DNA of 62,472 nucleotides from the NCBI GenBank assembly GCA_035644935.1, contig DASQNO010000033.1, positions 1-62,472 on the forward strand, written 5' to 3'. This DNA is from CADCVW01 sp035644935. Its GTDB lineage: Bacteria > Pseudomonadota > Alphaproteobacteria > Sphingomonadales > Sphingomonadaceae. The notes under the pieces are model-generated. The model did no database searches. It was not told the origin of the DNA and worked only from the letters and a program-made list of their open reading frames with translations. The first letter of the stretch is position 1. Each line of letters begins with the position of its first letter. Below, piece after piece: positions 62,182-62,472 of this stretch. Position numbers and translations under genes: made by a program.

Positions 62182-62472
62182 ATGAATTTTGACCTTACGG
62201 AACGCGAGGCTTTCTACTCGGGACGCGTGCGGGATTTCATCGAGACTCACGTGCGGCCGCGCAATTCGGACTATCATCGCGAGATCGGGACCGGCGATCG
62301 CTGGCAGCCGTTGCGGCTGATCGAAGACCTGAAGCCGCGCGCGCGAGAAGCTGGCTTGTGGAACCTGTTCATGCCGCCGGGCGGCGCTCTCCAGCATGTC
62401 GACGAGACGTTTGCGTTCGAAGGCACGCAGCTGACCAACCTCGAATATGCGCTGTGCGCGGAGGAGATGGGG
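62182..62472 (+). CDS. Acyl-CoA dehydrogenase, N-terminal part (cut by window end)
   Basis: 97 codons from ATG 62182 to the window end. MNFDLTEREAFYSGRVRDFI, then AREAGLWNLFMPPGG and NLEYALCAEEMG match the N-terminus of ACAD10/11-like acyl-CoA dehydrogenases. Divergent from the ACAD at 60,939-62,102 with 79 nt between. Confidence 0.85.
   Translation, partial: MNFDLTEREAFYSGRVRDFIETHVRPRNSDYHREIGTGDRWQPLRLIEDLKPRAREAGLWNLFMPPGGALQHVDETFAFEGTQLTNLEYALCAEEMG

Overview
The window is high-GC, densely coded bacterial chromosome. It looks like an alphaproteobacterium of the Sphingomonadaceae (Sphingomonas or a close relative). This is inferred from several signs: the nadD-rsfS-rlmH-envC-ctpA block; the cpoB-tilS-ftsH block; DUF3297, DUF3667 and DUF885 proteins; an alphaproteobacterial LexA box (GTTC-N7-GTTC); promoter matches to the EcfG general-stress sigma factor (GGAAC-N16/17-CGTT); and many sphingomonad-style intergenic palindromes. 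No rRNA gene, tRNA gene or CRISPR array was seen.

Layout. 0-8 kb: end of a DUF721 gene, a DsbA-like lipoprotein, a UdgX/radical-SAM DNA-repair pair, a DUF2975/HTH/membrane operon and a secreted DUF885 metallopeptidase. 7.9-25.2 kb: housekeeping, mostly on the minus strand: two tandem paralogous secreted proteins, coq7, dsbB, ctpA, envC-like, rlmH, rsfS, nadD, ftsH, tilS, cpoB, a RodZ-like HTH protein, ptsP and an MFS transporter. 25.3-38.3 kb: an accessory and stress-flavoured stretch with an unusual 18-codon ORF behind a perfect extended Shine-Dalgarno, many small acidic or Gly-rich disordered proteins with EcfG-type promoter matches, a lactonase-like MBL hydrolase, a 2OG oxygenase/ManA pair, extensin-like and other secreted proteins. 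38.5-41.5 kb: a GFA protein, a BRCT protein and then a low-GC retron. 41.5-54.9 kb: SOS-controlled uvrA with a repeat inserted in its reading frame, a Slam-like porin with a TbpB-like lipoprotein, an MmeI-like single-chain restriction-modification enzyme, and a Fur-box-controlled TonB receptor with a PepSY partner. 54.9-62.5 kb: aldo/keto reductase, SleB-type hydrolase, response regulator, thioesterase and four acyl-CoA dehydrogenase genes.

The most striking system is the retron at 39,654-41,521. A 144-nt candidate msr-msd RNA is bounded by a perfect 12-bp inverted repeat (a1/a2). It ends 3 nt before the start codon of a reverse transcriptase carrying the retron hallmarks NAXXH, YADD and VTG. 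The RT is fused to a TOPRIM domain, as in Ec67-type retrons. The TOPRIM part is broken by one frameshift just after its DxD motif, so this copy is either decayed or affected by a sequence error. With the MmeI-like enzyme 7 kb away, it gives the region a phage-defence character.

Other points worth a second look: the extended-SD mini-ORF and structured RNA at 25,925-26,120; a palindromic repeat translated inside uvrA; the Slam/TbpB-like pair; and a hairpin at 29,755-29,783 that looks like both a terminator and an EcfG promoter.
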